From Thozetella sp. PMI_491 (Eukaryota > Ascomycota > Sordariomycetes > Chaetosphaeriales > Chaetosphaeriaceae): a stretch of DNA of 64,000 bases. The translations under genes were made by a program, and so were the position numbers. Shown here piece after piece: positions 47,892 to 59,123 of the stretch. Positions within the stretch are counted from its first letter, which is position 1; every line of letters starts with the position of its first letter. The DNA lies in contig MU270038.1 of NCBI GenBank assembly GCA_021432635.1, positions 1-64,000 of the forward strand. Reading direction: 5' to 3'. The notes under the pieces were generated by a model. It was given only the letters and a program-made list of their open reading frames with translations, was not told where the DNA came from and ran no database searches.

Positions 47892-48877
47892 ATGGCCTCT
47901 AAAAGGTCACACGAGGAGAACATGGCAATAGCCACCCAACTGCAGGCGGAGTTCTCACGCGGCGGTCCGAACCGTGGCAGCGGCAACTCTGCTCGCGGTG
48001 GCCGTTCCGGGCGAGGTGTTGTTCGCTCTGGCAGCATGACAGGCGGACAAGTTAACACTGGACGTGTGTACCAAGATAGGGCGTACTCAAATATTCGAGG
48101 CACCCGTGGTCCGCTACAGAATCCTGGGCTCACTGCGAGCCGGGGCAGGGTGGTCAACAATGGTAAGCCCTCCTTTCGGCATAATTTCACTAGGACTGGA
48201 CATCGAATTGTCACACTCCATCCGTTGGCTGTCTCTGACTACAGCCAGACGGCGAGACATTCTCTCCGGAATATCGTGGTCCGAGCTATTCACATGCTCA
48301 TCGAAGCTTCGGTAAAGGATCCGGTAGAGAAGTACAGGACTTCTTCAATCTTGAAGACACGAGCGACATAGTACCCGGCAATGTGGTCTATTACCAAGAC
48401 GAGACATATCACCCCGAGGAAAAGGAGAATATTCCTTCCACAACCGGCCCTCTCTCGATGCAGCCTCTGGTCCAGGCAGTTCGTCCTATCAACTTCCCAG
48501 CATCCCTCGCGCCGCCAGCTGCTACCCCCGAGCCGGACTACTACCAAGAGAACTACAAAGAGAAATACGAGGCAGAGACAGAGCAACGTGAGATATACCT
48601 TGCCAGCAGTGACCACGCGGGTAAGCCTCCACATCCCTCGACTCTCGACCTGATAGCTAACCTAGGGAAAGTAAAATCTCTTCGTTCATCTCGCCACGCT
48701 GCACAGACAAACACGGGTGCAATGGGTGTTGGTCGCTCAGTTTCGGCTACCCTCACGGCGAACATACGGTGCACGTGTTATGGCTACGTTCCGACAGGCT
48801 TCTCTATGGCCACGGGTAGCTTTCCGCCATGCCCAGTGCATCGCCATACAAATGACCCTGCCGGCAAAATTCCATAG
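47892..48877 (+). CDS. Unknown protein with N-terminal RGG region and C-terminal Cys/His cluster
   Basis: I do not recognise the family. Exons 47892-48162, 48249-48620, 48666-48877 give 284 aa. The N-terminus (MASKRSHEENMAIATQLQ) leads into an Arg/Gly stretch (RGGPNRGSGNSARGGRSGRG, residues about 23-42), a type often bound to RNA and methylated on arginine. The middle is acidic and Tyr-rich (YYQDETYHPEEKENIP, PDYYQENYKEKYEAETEQRE). The end contains Cys250, Cys252, Cys270, His273 and His275 in CTCYGY...CPVHRH, a possible zinc site. The first intron (86 nt) is fixed by phase: only the CCAG acceptor at 48248 gives NNDGETFSPEYRG. The second intron is 45 nt with CTAAC branch; it is a multiple of three, and a second acceptor six bases downstream would also keep the frame. 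Confidence 0.7.
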
Positions 48878-49306
48878 TGCACACGTTCATTTTCGGTGCT
48901 GAGGCTTGGGCAGGCGCCGCGGTCGGATGGAGAGCGAAGCGATGCCATTCCCTCGATGCGCGGCCGACCTTTGAACTTGCCAGTAGATATCTAGCTTTCA
49001 AGTTCTACTTTGAGACGGCAGTTGTTGGTGAAGTTTCCTGTAGTCTAGGGTGATAAGGAGGGGGGGTCATTCTCAAGAAGAGCTGGTGGCCGCAGTAGTA
49101 GATAGGCCAAGATATTCTATGCCGTGACCGTCGACGAAGAATCAAGAAGACATATGAGAAGTCTCAGTCGCACCAACCCTACGTCGTCGCTGGGGTTGTT
49201 AGGAGTGGGTATCTGTCTAATTCTATTTAACACATCCGTATATCCGTCTAAGTACAATGGAGCAGAGATGTGATTATTGTTTTCCCCATAGAGGGAGACA
49301 TGACGT
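48878..49306. other. Convergent 3' region; no gene seen
   Basis: 429 bp between convergent stops; AT-richer towards 49200-49290, compatible with 3' ends. Confidence 0.5.
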
Positions 49307-51082
49307 CTAAAAGCGGTTTATATCCCTTCCAAAGAGCCAGGATATCGCCCAGTAAACCGGGACCATTATTTTATTCCGTATGCTCATCGACTTCGTGAGA
49401 TACGCACCTCTCCATACCACCCACGCAACCCAACCCTTCAGTTCGTCGGCGGAACTCTGGTGGATTGCCTTCCAGCTGCCCAAGTAGGTCAGTGTCCCCC
49501 AATTGCGAAATCTGAAGACTTTTCTCGCCACCTCTCCTCGGTTGAGGCTCTTCGCAAGGAACACTGCCTGCTGCGATGCAACCTGGGCTGTTTTGGGCAA
49601 GGATTTGTCTTGGTCGATGACGGCGCTGTCGCCAATAACAAACACATCATCCAATGCCTGGCTCTCACCCTCTCCATTGTCGTTGGCCGCTACTCTTGCG
49701 CGTAAATGTCCATCCGTGAGGATGCCGCCGGTCTTCGGGTCTTTCAGCAGGTGACCAGGTGCGCCGTCATTTGCCAACGCGACCTCCTTTCCGACAAGCT
49801 TTTCAACTAGGGGGTTCTGCATCAAGCCGGTGCTCCAGACCACGAGACCAGCGCCGATTTCTTCGTTGCCGCTCTCTTTGACCTTGATCTTTAGCCCACC
49901 ATGCTCCGAACCTAAGTTGCCATCTGCTAACGAGACACGCTCGAGGTGGTGCTCCGTCTTGACCTCGATGCCCTGACGCCGAAATGTATCCATCGCATAG
50001 CGGGCTAAACTGGCCTCGAACATCGGGAGAACCTTGGGGGCGACATCGTATACGGTGATGCGAACGAAAGGCAAAAGGTTGGGGTATATCTTCGCCAAGT
50101 CGTCGTGGATTAGGTCGTGCAGTTCTGCTGCGAACTCGATTCCGGTCTATCCAGGTTCCTCAGTCAATAACTGCCTTTTATGTGTGCGTTAGGAGTATGT
50201 CTCGGAAGCAGTGCTCGTGAGACATGTACCAAAAGGAAGAAATCAACTGCGAAACAAGGCTTACTGGGCCACCGCCAACAATGGCAAAGTGAAGCAAGGA
50301 ACGCTTCTGGTCGTCTGTCAGGGGCTTGGCTGTAGGCGCCCCAGGGCTTCCTGCATTGCCAACGGTATAGCCATTGCCATCCCCGTTTGCCGGATACGAA
50401 CACTGTTCAAACAATGACAGGACCCTGAGCCGGATCCTCCGCGCATCCCCGATGTCCCTCAAAAAGTGAGCATGCTCCTTTACCCCGGGGGTCCCAAATG
50501 TTTGGCTGTAGGCACCGACCGCAACCACGAGCTTGTCGTAAGGAACAGCGAACATCTCTCCTTTAGGAACGACGGCAGCCCCGCCCCCAGGTGGCGACAC
50601 GGCAGAGGACCGAGAGGCTAGATCATCGTTTGCATTCGCCTCGACGTGGACAATCTTGCGGGAAAAGTCTACATCATCGGCCCACCCCTGGAAGAAGCGC
50701 ACACCCTTCAGGCGCCGGACGGGCTCGAGGACGGCGCGGAACTCGAGAGTCCCGACAGATGTGGATGCGAGTAAAGGGGTGAAAACAAAGTAGGAACGGG
50801 GTGAGACGACGATGCGGTCGAACTTCTCCGGATCGAGGGTTCGCGCGAAGGCATAACCAGCCCAGCCAGAGCCGAGGACGACAACCCGCTCCTTGCGGGT
50901 TTCTATGCCTTGTTAGCCTCGCATTAAAGTAGAATGGAACAGAAACTGTCCCATTTGGTCGCAGTTCTATCCCTACCTCTCTTCCTGATGCTGAACTGCC
51001 GCTTGGCCGAAGACACCAAGGCGCCTTGCCTTAGTTTCCGGACTGCTTGCACCCCTGTTTTGGAGCCGAGGTGTTGAGACAT
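49307..51082 (-). CDS. Type II (alternative, rotenone-insensitive) NADH dehydrogenase
   Basis: Mitochondrial inner-membrane flavoprotein that passes electrons from NADH to ubiquinone without pumping protons. Exons 51082-50977, 50902-50265, 50146-49307 give 527 aa. Residues 1-35 (MSQHLGSKTGVQAVRKLRQG, SSAKRQFSIRKR) are basic with no acid, a typical mitochondrial presequence. The first dinucleotide fold is VVVLGSGWAGYAFAR (FAD), the second VGGGPTGIEFAAEL (NADH), split by the 118-nt intron exactly between GGGP and TGIE. Other family marks are SPRSYFVFTPLLAS, KTAQVASQQAVFLAKSL, WGTLTYLGSWKAI and the C-terminal membrane-anchoring helix region YLTKSMSIRNKIMVPVYWAI ending WLFGRDINRF. No EF-hand insertion is present, so it resembles Ndi/Nde3-type rather than calcium-regulated Nde1. 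Internal or external orientation cannot be read from sequence. Confidence 0.95.
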
Positions 51083-52651
51083 TTAGTAAATTTTGTAAAA
51101 TATAAAAAATATAAAAAAAATATAAAAAAAATATATATAAAATAGAAAGCTCATGTCACCAAAGCGAGCGATGACTTGGTTATATCTGCTCCGGCTCCTG
51201 ACGGCTTGCACAGCGCCCGTCGCAATAGCGTGGGTCCGCCACGGCGGGCGGCCGGACGCGAAAATGTGCCGGAGCTGTCCGGCGACTCAGGAGATAGCAT
51301 AAGCAAAGCAAAGGCCTCGTGACACAGGGGCTAATTTTTTTCCAGCGGCGGAAACCAAATCTTTCAAAGGATTTGGCATCATTTCCTTCCAAAACGGGCT
51401 GGAGAGTTGACAAATGGAGTCCGTGAAGATGGTAGCGACGTGAGTTCAACTGGGGAAGGCAATAAGGGGCACTTGTAGTATATACAGATATATAAAGGTA
51501 CTTCGGTTTTGGAGTCTCTTGGCCCCACCTGGATGGATATCGCTTTGAGAGTCATACACGGGTGAAGGAAAATTTGACGCCGAGAAAGCCTCGGGGGCAT
51601 TGGCTCCAGCGGCTCTTGCGACTAGCTCAGGCCAGCCACTTGGTCTGGGCGCTCGAGCATGCCGGCCGCCGGGCTCGTCAGACTGGTTGAAGATGACGGG
51701 AGGGCTAGCATGCTGCGGCCTGCCCCACGCGACCAAGGAAAGAATTCGTCTAGTATCCCTCCGGGCTATACCCAATGCTTCAGGAAAGCAGTTCTGTCTT
51801 ACCTCATGCGCCTGTCCTGCACGGCCTGGCTGGTCCTCTTTCGACAGAGAGCCAGCCAAGAACAAGCATACATATATCGAATGCGAAGGGAGACACGACG
51901 CTAAGTCGGAATGATGGGCAAGCATGTCGTGCACCGATCTATACTATACATGGCACGAACTAACGAGGCATCCCGTCTGTGCGAGGCAGCTCGAGCCGGC
52001 TCCAAACGCTGTCTGTCGGTGATGGTTAAAAAAAAAAAAACAGGACTGGTGCCCAAAGTTGGTTGCCGACAGGCGAGCTACAGTGGGTACCTGTACAGAG
52101 TAGCCAGTGGAGGAACAATGGGTGGGGCCAAGCTCTGGCCCGTTTTTATTTTAGCAAGGTCCTTGGTTTCACAAGAGCTGCAGGCAGCCCACCCCACCTT
52201 CACGTTGCCATGGGAGATGGTGGAAGGTACATCCCCGATTGTTTACCAGCGCTGGCCAATCAAGGAAGTTGGCCACCAGCCCGAGCACTCCCGCCATTAA
52301 ACACCAAAAGACCAGCCGCGCACACCCCAAGAGCTGCCGTCCTCCAAACCCTCTCGACTAACTCTTGCTACGGAACGGCCGCCAATATCACTCTTGATAT
52401 AGCCGCTGTTCCCGTCGCGCGAGGACCCATTCTCTTCGCCAGCACATACTGGATATTCGTGTTTTGCATTTGCCAATTCGCAGCATCTCACAGCATCGTT
52501 TTAGCGGCAGCTCTCGCCGCCCAACTGTTGATTTTGCGCATCTGCTTGCGCCCTCTGTCTATCTATCTTCAGTTTTGCTGTTCATACTTGGTTGGGCTTG
52601 ATCGAGCCGTAATCCCAGCTCTGCCTTTCACCACCCGACATATCCTCCAGG
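51083..52651. promoter_or_regulatory. Divergent promoter region between NADH dehydrogenase and BUD4
   Basis: 1.57 kb. Directly upstream of the NADH dehydrogenase start is an AT-only island (51085-51144). An A-run lies at 52028-52039. The BUD4 side (from about 52430) is CT-rich. No gene is supported. Confidence 0.5.
51085..51144. repeat. AT-rich island, repeated TATAAAA units
   Basis: About 60 bp with almost no G or C: repeated TATAAAAAA-type units ending in TATATATA. It lies immediately upstream of ATG 51082 on the minus strand and stands out against GC-rich surroundings. Confidence 0.85.
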
Positions 52652-55600
52652 ATGGCCTCCGAGGAGCCGGTGAGTCGCGCGCCATTGCACCCGCCCCTCT
52701 CACTGTTGCTCCTTCTTCCCTCCTCCTCTGCTGCTCCCCGCCGACCATCGCGCATCATTCTGACGCTGACCCTGCTTAGGTGCATCCTCTCCGGCTTTCT
52801 AAGAACGGCTCAGCCGCTTCGCCTAGCAAGATGGGGAGCGCTATTCCTCGTCCGCTTTCTGAGATCCCTCCGACCGAGAGGAGGCGCAACTCGCCGAGCT
52901 GGAATCAATCGTCCAAGGTGAGACAGCCGCATTCCAACCTTTGGCGGTCCTGAAGCGACTAAAACCCCTCCCCAGAAAATGGCACTGAACACGGACTCTT
53001 CTCCGTTCCAGTCCTCCCCGCTCGACGGGGCTACATCACCCCGCCTCTACTGGCAGAAGAAGGGCCTCGAGACGGAGAACGTCTTCGGTGCTCGTTCCGG
53101 TTCGCCGTCTCCTACCCGCCGCTCATCCATCGAGCGACTCCAGAAAGCCTCGCGCGTCAAGAACAGCAGCATTCTTGCCCTCGAACAGAAGCAGGAATAT
53201 GACCCCACCAGGGTTCCGCATGTTGAGCGTCCGTTGGCTAAGGTCCAAGGCAATGCATTCGGTGGCACCGGCCGCGGCCTCGGTCACCAGCGCAACGAGA
53301 GTAAGACTGCGCTCCCTCTCTACAACCCTGCTCTGCCCCCGCCGGCCAGCAACCCTTTGCGTCCACAGACGCCCAGCAAGGACCAGGCCTCTCCCATCAA
53401 GTCATCTCTCTCCAGCAGATTCAAGAGCAGCTACGACCGGGAGACGGGAGCCTGGTCGGCCGACACGTCGTGCGATGAGCGCGAGCTACCGGAGGGCAAG
53501 AGCCTGCACCGCCACGCCAAGAGCGTCACTTTCGACGCGGCGCCTCCTCAGGTGAACGAGTATGAGATGGCAACTCCCGACCTTTCTTCCATTGGAAGCA
53601 ATTCTAGGGAAGGAAGTTATGACTCGGGAGAGGAGTATGACGACGACGACGAGCACTATATGGCGCATGAGAGAGAAGACCAGGACGATAGCTTCGATGC
53701 TTCCCTGGAGGACACTGACAAGACGCCGGTTGTTGGCCCTGATGACTGGAGGCAGGACGGGCGTGGTGATTCATACGAGCGAAGTCCACTGCCCGAAGAT
53801 GTGCCTACCGCTCCACGCCCGCAGCACAGTCGCACCGACTCGTCTAACTCGAACGGTGACCATCGGCCTCTCCCTCCGCTTCCGGGCATGGGTCAGTTGG
53901 CTAGGTCGCATTCGACTTCTTCTAACGGCTTGTCAGCGACCGCAGAGCGCATGCTTGGTGCCCACCGAAGTCTTCCTTCTCCTCCTCCGGCTTCTACGAC
54001 AAAGTCGGAGATTCAGAACATCGGCAATACTAAGATGACTCTTGAAGAGCGCCTCAAGCTGATGATGCTTTCCGACGACAGCAAGTCGGCCGCGGAGCAG
54101 CAGCGTGAGCGCCGCATGAGACGTGCGGGCAATCGTGACCGCGTCGATAGCCAGACGCCGGAGCGTGAGGTGCAGAGCCCAGCTACCCAGGAAGAGGAAT
54201 ACGAAGAGGAAGACACTATCGGCGACCTCTCGGGGCTCGAGGAGTATCAGCTCCCTCCCCGTATATCCCGCGAATCGATCCTCCGCCGCGTCAATGGTAA
54301 CAAGGCACTCGAGCGCGAGTCTGGTTATAACTTTTCATCACCCGCCGGTGGCTCCCCTGAGCGGCAGCTTCCTTATGACCGCGATGTCCCTATCCCCAGC
54401 ACGGAAGACTCCGTCATCGAAGAGCGGGATGAGGAGGAGGAAGAAGAAGAAGAAGAGGACGATGCGGGTAGCGTCATCGTGAAGAGAAACATCGAAGATA
54501 AAGAAGTCGACGTCTACTCCATTCCCGACATGTACCAAGGATCGGAGACCCAGGACGAGCAGGACGATCAGGACGGCGAGAGCCACTATTCCGACAGTAC
54601 ATCTGGAAAGACGAAGGCAGTGGATACCGAGGACGACCACGGGTCTACTCCCCGGGCTACCAGTCCTGCCGAGGAAAATCCATCCTTCGCCCACCTGATT
54701 CATGAGCAGCCTATCTTCTCCGACGAAAACAAGGGGCTTGGCTTGCGACTTGACGCGATCAAGCTGCCTATGCCCCATGAAGCTGAGATCTCGGTCGAGA
54801 AGGACGCGCGAATGATGGCGGATGTTCATGCCTTCCTCCAGCGACCGGCGACGCCAGAGCAGCCTCGCAAGGGCAAGCTCTCAAAGCCCGAATATGATGG
54901 CTCTGGATGGGGAAATCCCGATGAAGAATATGATGACGATGAGGACGAGGACGAGGACGAAGAGCCCGGCACTCCCGAGTCTGTCATTCATCACCCTATG
55001 CCTGACTACGAGGAGGAGATCCGTGACTCGCCTGCCGTCCCAGACCAGGTGGCTACTATCAAGTCGGCATCTGGCTCCAAGCTCAAGACCCGGCCGTCTG
55101 CAACCCCATCCGACATTATGGCCATGCGAGAAGCACGCCGACAAGTGAGCCGGGAGATCCCCGACATCCCACCCATTCCCGAGCGCCATCGCAACCGAAT
55201 GTCTCGTGACATGGAGGGTGACATGCACCTGTCCCCACACGACGACTTCCTCGAGCGTCACCCGAGCTTTAAGAACCGCAGTCTTACTTTGGATCTTGAC
55301 TATGGCCTCAGTCTCGATCAGGATTTTGAGCGGGTTATCGAGGCACAAAAGGTGGCTTTCCAAAAACTTGTCGTGACCCCCCCTACTGGCAGCAACAGCA
55401 CAAGCAGTCACTCTGCGACCAGACAAGCGTCTGGCAGAGATGCGACCGCGGCTAGCGCCAAGCCCATACAGAACCTTGACACTAACATTCCATCCCGCAA
55501 GCAGCGCGGCTACCTCATGCGCCAGAACACCAAGGTTGTCACGGCCAGCGACAAGGAAGCGGAGGACCGATTCTGCCGGTCTGCCGGAAACTCACCTGTG

Positions 55601-57167
55601 AAGCAGACCCGTCCCCAGTCGTGGACCGTTGAGCCTTGGAATGGTCAGACTAGAAAGCGGAGCGTCAAGAAGCACCAACGCCCAACGACTGCTGGGGCCG
55701 TCCCACCCCTTCCTGGACAAGAAAGCAATGCGACGGTTCTCAACCCGCTCGTTGAGGAGGATCTCGCCGTCGACTTGGCCACCGAAGAGAGTGGCGAGAG
55801 GGGCCGTCTATTTGTCAAGGTCATGGGGGTGAAGGACCTTGACCTCCCTATTCCCAAGAGTAAGTTGAAAACACGATACCAGAGAGGGTAGAGTATCTAG
55901 CTAACGGGAATAGATGAGCGGACCTGGTTCAGCTTGACTCTGGACAATGGCGTCCATTGCGTCACAACCGCCTGGTTAGAGCTCGCACGCAATGCCCCCA
56001 TTGGCCAGGAGTTCGAGCTAGTCGTGCCCAACGACCTCGAGTTCCAGCTGACCCTGAATGTCAAGCTCGAGAAGCCAGCGCCGACGAAGGCCATCCAGTC
56101 ACCCACCAAGATTAGTAGGCCAAAGACGTCAACTTTCAGCAGGGTCTTCGCCTCGCCCAAGAAGCGGAAGGAGATGGAGCTCCGTGCTAAGGAAGAAGAG
56201 GAGCGCCTGGCCCAGCAGCAGCGTGAGGCTCAGGCCAGGCAGATGAATGCCCACCCCACTGCCTGGGACCTGCTCTCGCCCCTGACTGCTGAGGATGGTA
56301 GCTTCGCTAGGGCCTACATTTGCCTCAAGGAGCACGAGACTAAGTGCTTCGGTCGACCGTACCTCACCGAGGTGGCCACCTTTAACGAGTGGGCGACCGA
56401 GGAGGCCGGCTTCGCCTCGAGCGTCAAGAGCAAGCGCGGCAACACTGCTGTGGTCCGCCGCGCCCCGTACAAGATCGGAAAGCTCGAGCTTCAGCTGCTC
56501 TTCGTACCTCGTCCCAAGGGCACGACAGACGACGATATGCCCAAGAGCATGAACTCGTGCATTCGCGAGATGAAGGCGGCCGAAGAGCGCCTTGCCCGCA
56601 ACTGGGAAGGACACCTCAGCCAGCAGGGAGGAGATTGCCCGGTAAGCTCAGCTAGTCCCGACTCCGTCACAGAGCCGCATGCTAACAAATGCTACGCAGT
56701 ATTGGCGTCGCCGCTATTTCAAGCTGGTGGGCACAAAGCTCACTGCGTACCACGAGGCCACTCGCCAGCCTCGTGCCACCATCAATCTGGCCAATGCCAA
56801 GCGCTTAATTGATGACCGCCGGTCGCTTACCGAGAAGGAGACGACCGGGAAGAACGGCAAGCGCCGTCGCTCTGCATTCGCAGAGGAGGAAGAAGGATAC
56901 ATGTTCGTGGAGGAGGGCTTCCGCATCCGGTTCAACAACGGCGAGGTCATTGATTTCTACGCCGACAGCACCCACGACAAGGAGGGCTGGATGAAGGTGC
57001 TCTCGGAGGTCATCGGACGCGACAGCCTCGGCGCCGATGAAGAATCGGTCGGCAACCCGCGCTCCAAGACCAAGTGGTGCGAGCTCGTCCTCAAGCGGGA
57101 GGAGGCCCTGCGGCGCCGTGCCGAAGGGCGCCGCGTGCACTCGCGCACCAAGAGCATGTACATGTGA
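52652..57167 (+). CDS. BUD4: Bud4/anillin-like septation protein with C-terminal PH domain
   Basis: Anillin-related scaffold that organises septins and the contractile ring at septation sites. Exons 52652-52669, 52780-52917, 52976-55859, 55914-56641, 56700-57167 give 1,411 aa. Exon 1 encodes six residues (MASEEP). The long N-terminal part is disordered and acidic, with SPSPTRRSSIERL, FDAAPPQVNEYEMATPDLSS, MTLEERLKLMMLSDD and Glu/Asp runs. The Bud4/anillin-homology region runs from about 950 to 1256 (RLFVKVMGVKDLDLPIPKNE, TWFSLTLDNGVHCVTTAW, EFELVVPNDLEFQLTL), joined across a 54-nt intron. The PH domain starts exactly with exon 5 (YWRRRYFKLVGTKLTAYHEA, residue 1257) and ends near WMKVLSEVIGR. 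All junctions are in phase. Convergent with HIS6. Confidence 0.94.
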
Positions 57168-57831
57168 GCAGACTCGCTCGCGAACGATTAATGATGGAAC
57201 GAACGGCAAGGGAGACACGACAGGGAACGTTGTGGTATGGTCACGACCCTGAATGAGTACCGGATGTCTACGCGTACGACTCAGGACCCTCGCATAACAT
57301 GGCCTTTTTTGGCTGGGACGTCTTCCTTTCGCTCAGGGCCATTCGCTCTCGCTCTCTCGCTTTCGAGCTCTTTCTTTGGTTGTCGGTATGGCATGCCAGC
57401 TCGCTCGGCTGCCTGCAGCGAGACATGGCTGGATTTGATATTGGCGTAAAAAGTCTGGTTTTGCCGTTTTCGTCCGGGATGTTTTTCAGGCTTTGCTGTT
57501 TGAACCAGGGAGTGCAATGAGGGTTGACTAGGGTTGTGAGCAAATGGATCCAAGCTGCAGGACAGATGAAATGGAGACTTCTCTCTTCTTCACGAGGTGT
57601 TGGCCTAGGCGAACGATGTCGTTGTCGTTCCATGAGGAGCCGGCCGCCACAGACGCTGCTGGCCAGACTTTATTTGTATTAAATTGTATTAACGGTCCGA
57701 CGGAATACACTGACATACCTCTTGCCAATCGTTATGCATAACTTTGTGAGCTTCGGACAAAGGAAACAACAAGCAAGGGAGGAGTAGGATATGGCGAGTG
57801 CGTTCCGAGTCCTTGAACCGTACGTGTATTG
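57168..57831. other. Convergent 3' intergenic region; no gene seen
   Basis: 664 bp between the BUD4 and HIS6 stops; T-rich tracts on both strands, no supported gene. Confidence 0.5.
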
Positions 57832-58800
57832 CTATTGCTGTCTGTTCCATTCTACACAGTCTGCTAGCTTGACGCCGCTTCCGCCAAAGCAATCCAAAGC
57901 GCTCCCAATCGTCAGATCCACCCTGCCGTTGCTTAACCGCTTGACGGCCTCGAGGTCCTCGAGATTCCGGCCCCCGCCGGCGTAGGTGACGGGGATTGTG
58001 CACCACTCAGCCAGCCGCTGGACCAGCTTCTCATCGACGCCCTTCTGCAAGCCCTCGTTGTCGGCTGCATGTATGAGGAATTCGGAGCAGTAGGGCTCTA
58101 GCCTCTTGATGGATTCTAGACGAGAGCAAATAATGAGCCTCCGTCATGAGAAGGAGATGGCGCAGAAAGACCAGGAGGGGCGGGATGGGGAGAGGCCGCG
58201 CAAAAAAAAATAAAAAAATAGAGGCGTCTGTACCTTCGTTTACTTCCATGTCAGTGATCGTCTGCCACTTGTTCATGGCCACGAACCAGCTGTCGTCGCC
58301 GCGCCGTCGGCAGCTCAAATCTATCACGAGCTTGGACTTGTCCCCACCCAGGGAGGCTAGGACAGCATCGAGGCGATCCTGGCTGAAGCGGCCCTCGGGA
58401 AAGAGATAGGAGGTGATGATGATCTACTCCGGTCCGTTCTGCATATAAGTCACCGCTGCACATGCAGATGCGCGAGGGGAAGAGCAAACGGTGAGCGCAC
58501 CTTCTCGGCGCCGGCCTCGATCCATTGACGGGCATTCTGGTCGCTGATGCCCCCGCCGACCTGCAGGCCGGCGGGCCAAGCGCTCAGGGCCTCGCGGGCG
58601 GCGTCCTGGTTGCCCGGCCCCAGCATGATGACGTGCGCGCCCGTGAGGTCATTGTCCCTGTAGAGCCGGGCGAAGTGGGCGGGTGGCTGCGACGACACAA
58701 AGTTGGTCTTGAGCTCCGAGGTGGCGCTGTCGAGGGTGCCGCCGACGATCTGCTTGACCTGCCCGGCATGGAGGTCAATGCAAGGCCGAAAGCGCGTCAT
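57832..58800 (-). CDS. HIS6: Phosphoribosylformimino-AICAR ribotide isomerase (histidine biosynthesis step 4)
   Basis: Cytosolic (beta/alpha)8-barrel enzyme that converts ProFAR to PRFAR in histidine synthesis. Exons 58800-58501, 58423-58234, 58115-57832 give 257 aa, the normal length of fungal His6. It opens [20 protein letters not shown] with the first catalytic aspartate at Asp9; the second is Asp135 in [13 protein letters not shown]. Other family marks are [91 protein letters not shown] and [14 protein letters not shown]. Introns are 77 and 118 nt with GTGCGC/AGTAG and GTACAG/TCTAG ends. Divergent from FAF1 with 323 bp between start codons. Confidence 0.96.
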
Positions 58801-59123
58801 CTCGCCGCGCTACGCACCGAGTTCCTCTTTTGGGAGCGGTTGTGTGATGGACAATGGCTGTCTGTCTCCCTGGGCGACCCCGGAGGCTCTCTCTGTGGAC
58901 GACGGTTGGCCGATGGCGGGGGTTGGAAAGCTCTGCTGCGGGTGCCAGGCTGCGGGTGCTATGGCGGGGCAGCGGCTCGCCGGCCCCTTGCATTTTTGGT
59001 GGGGTGTTCAGCAACCGACCAAGAAGGAAAGCTTCCTGCAAGAGCCCCAGAAAATTTCTACCTCCCCTTCAACACCGCCCTCTGCGACCCCTCGTGGGAA
59101 GTACCAGATCTGCGGACACGACA
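58801..59123. promoter_or_regulatory. Compact divergent promoter between HIS6 and FAF1
   Basis: 323 bp serving both genes. I searched by eye for the general amino-acid control site TGACTCA (Gcn4/CPC1) and its shorter TGACTC/GAGTCA forms and found none, which is unusual for a histidine gene. Confidence 0.6.
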
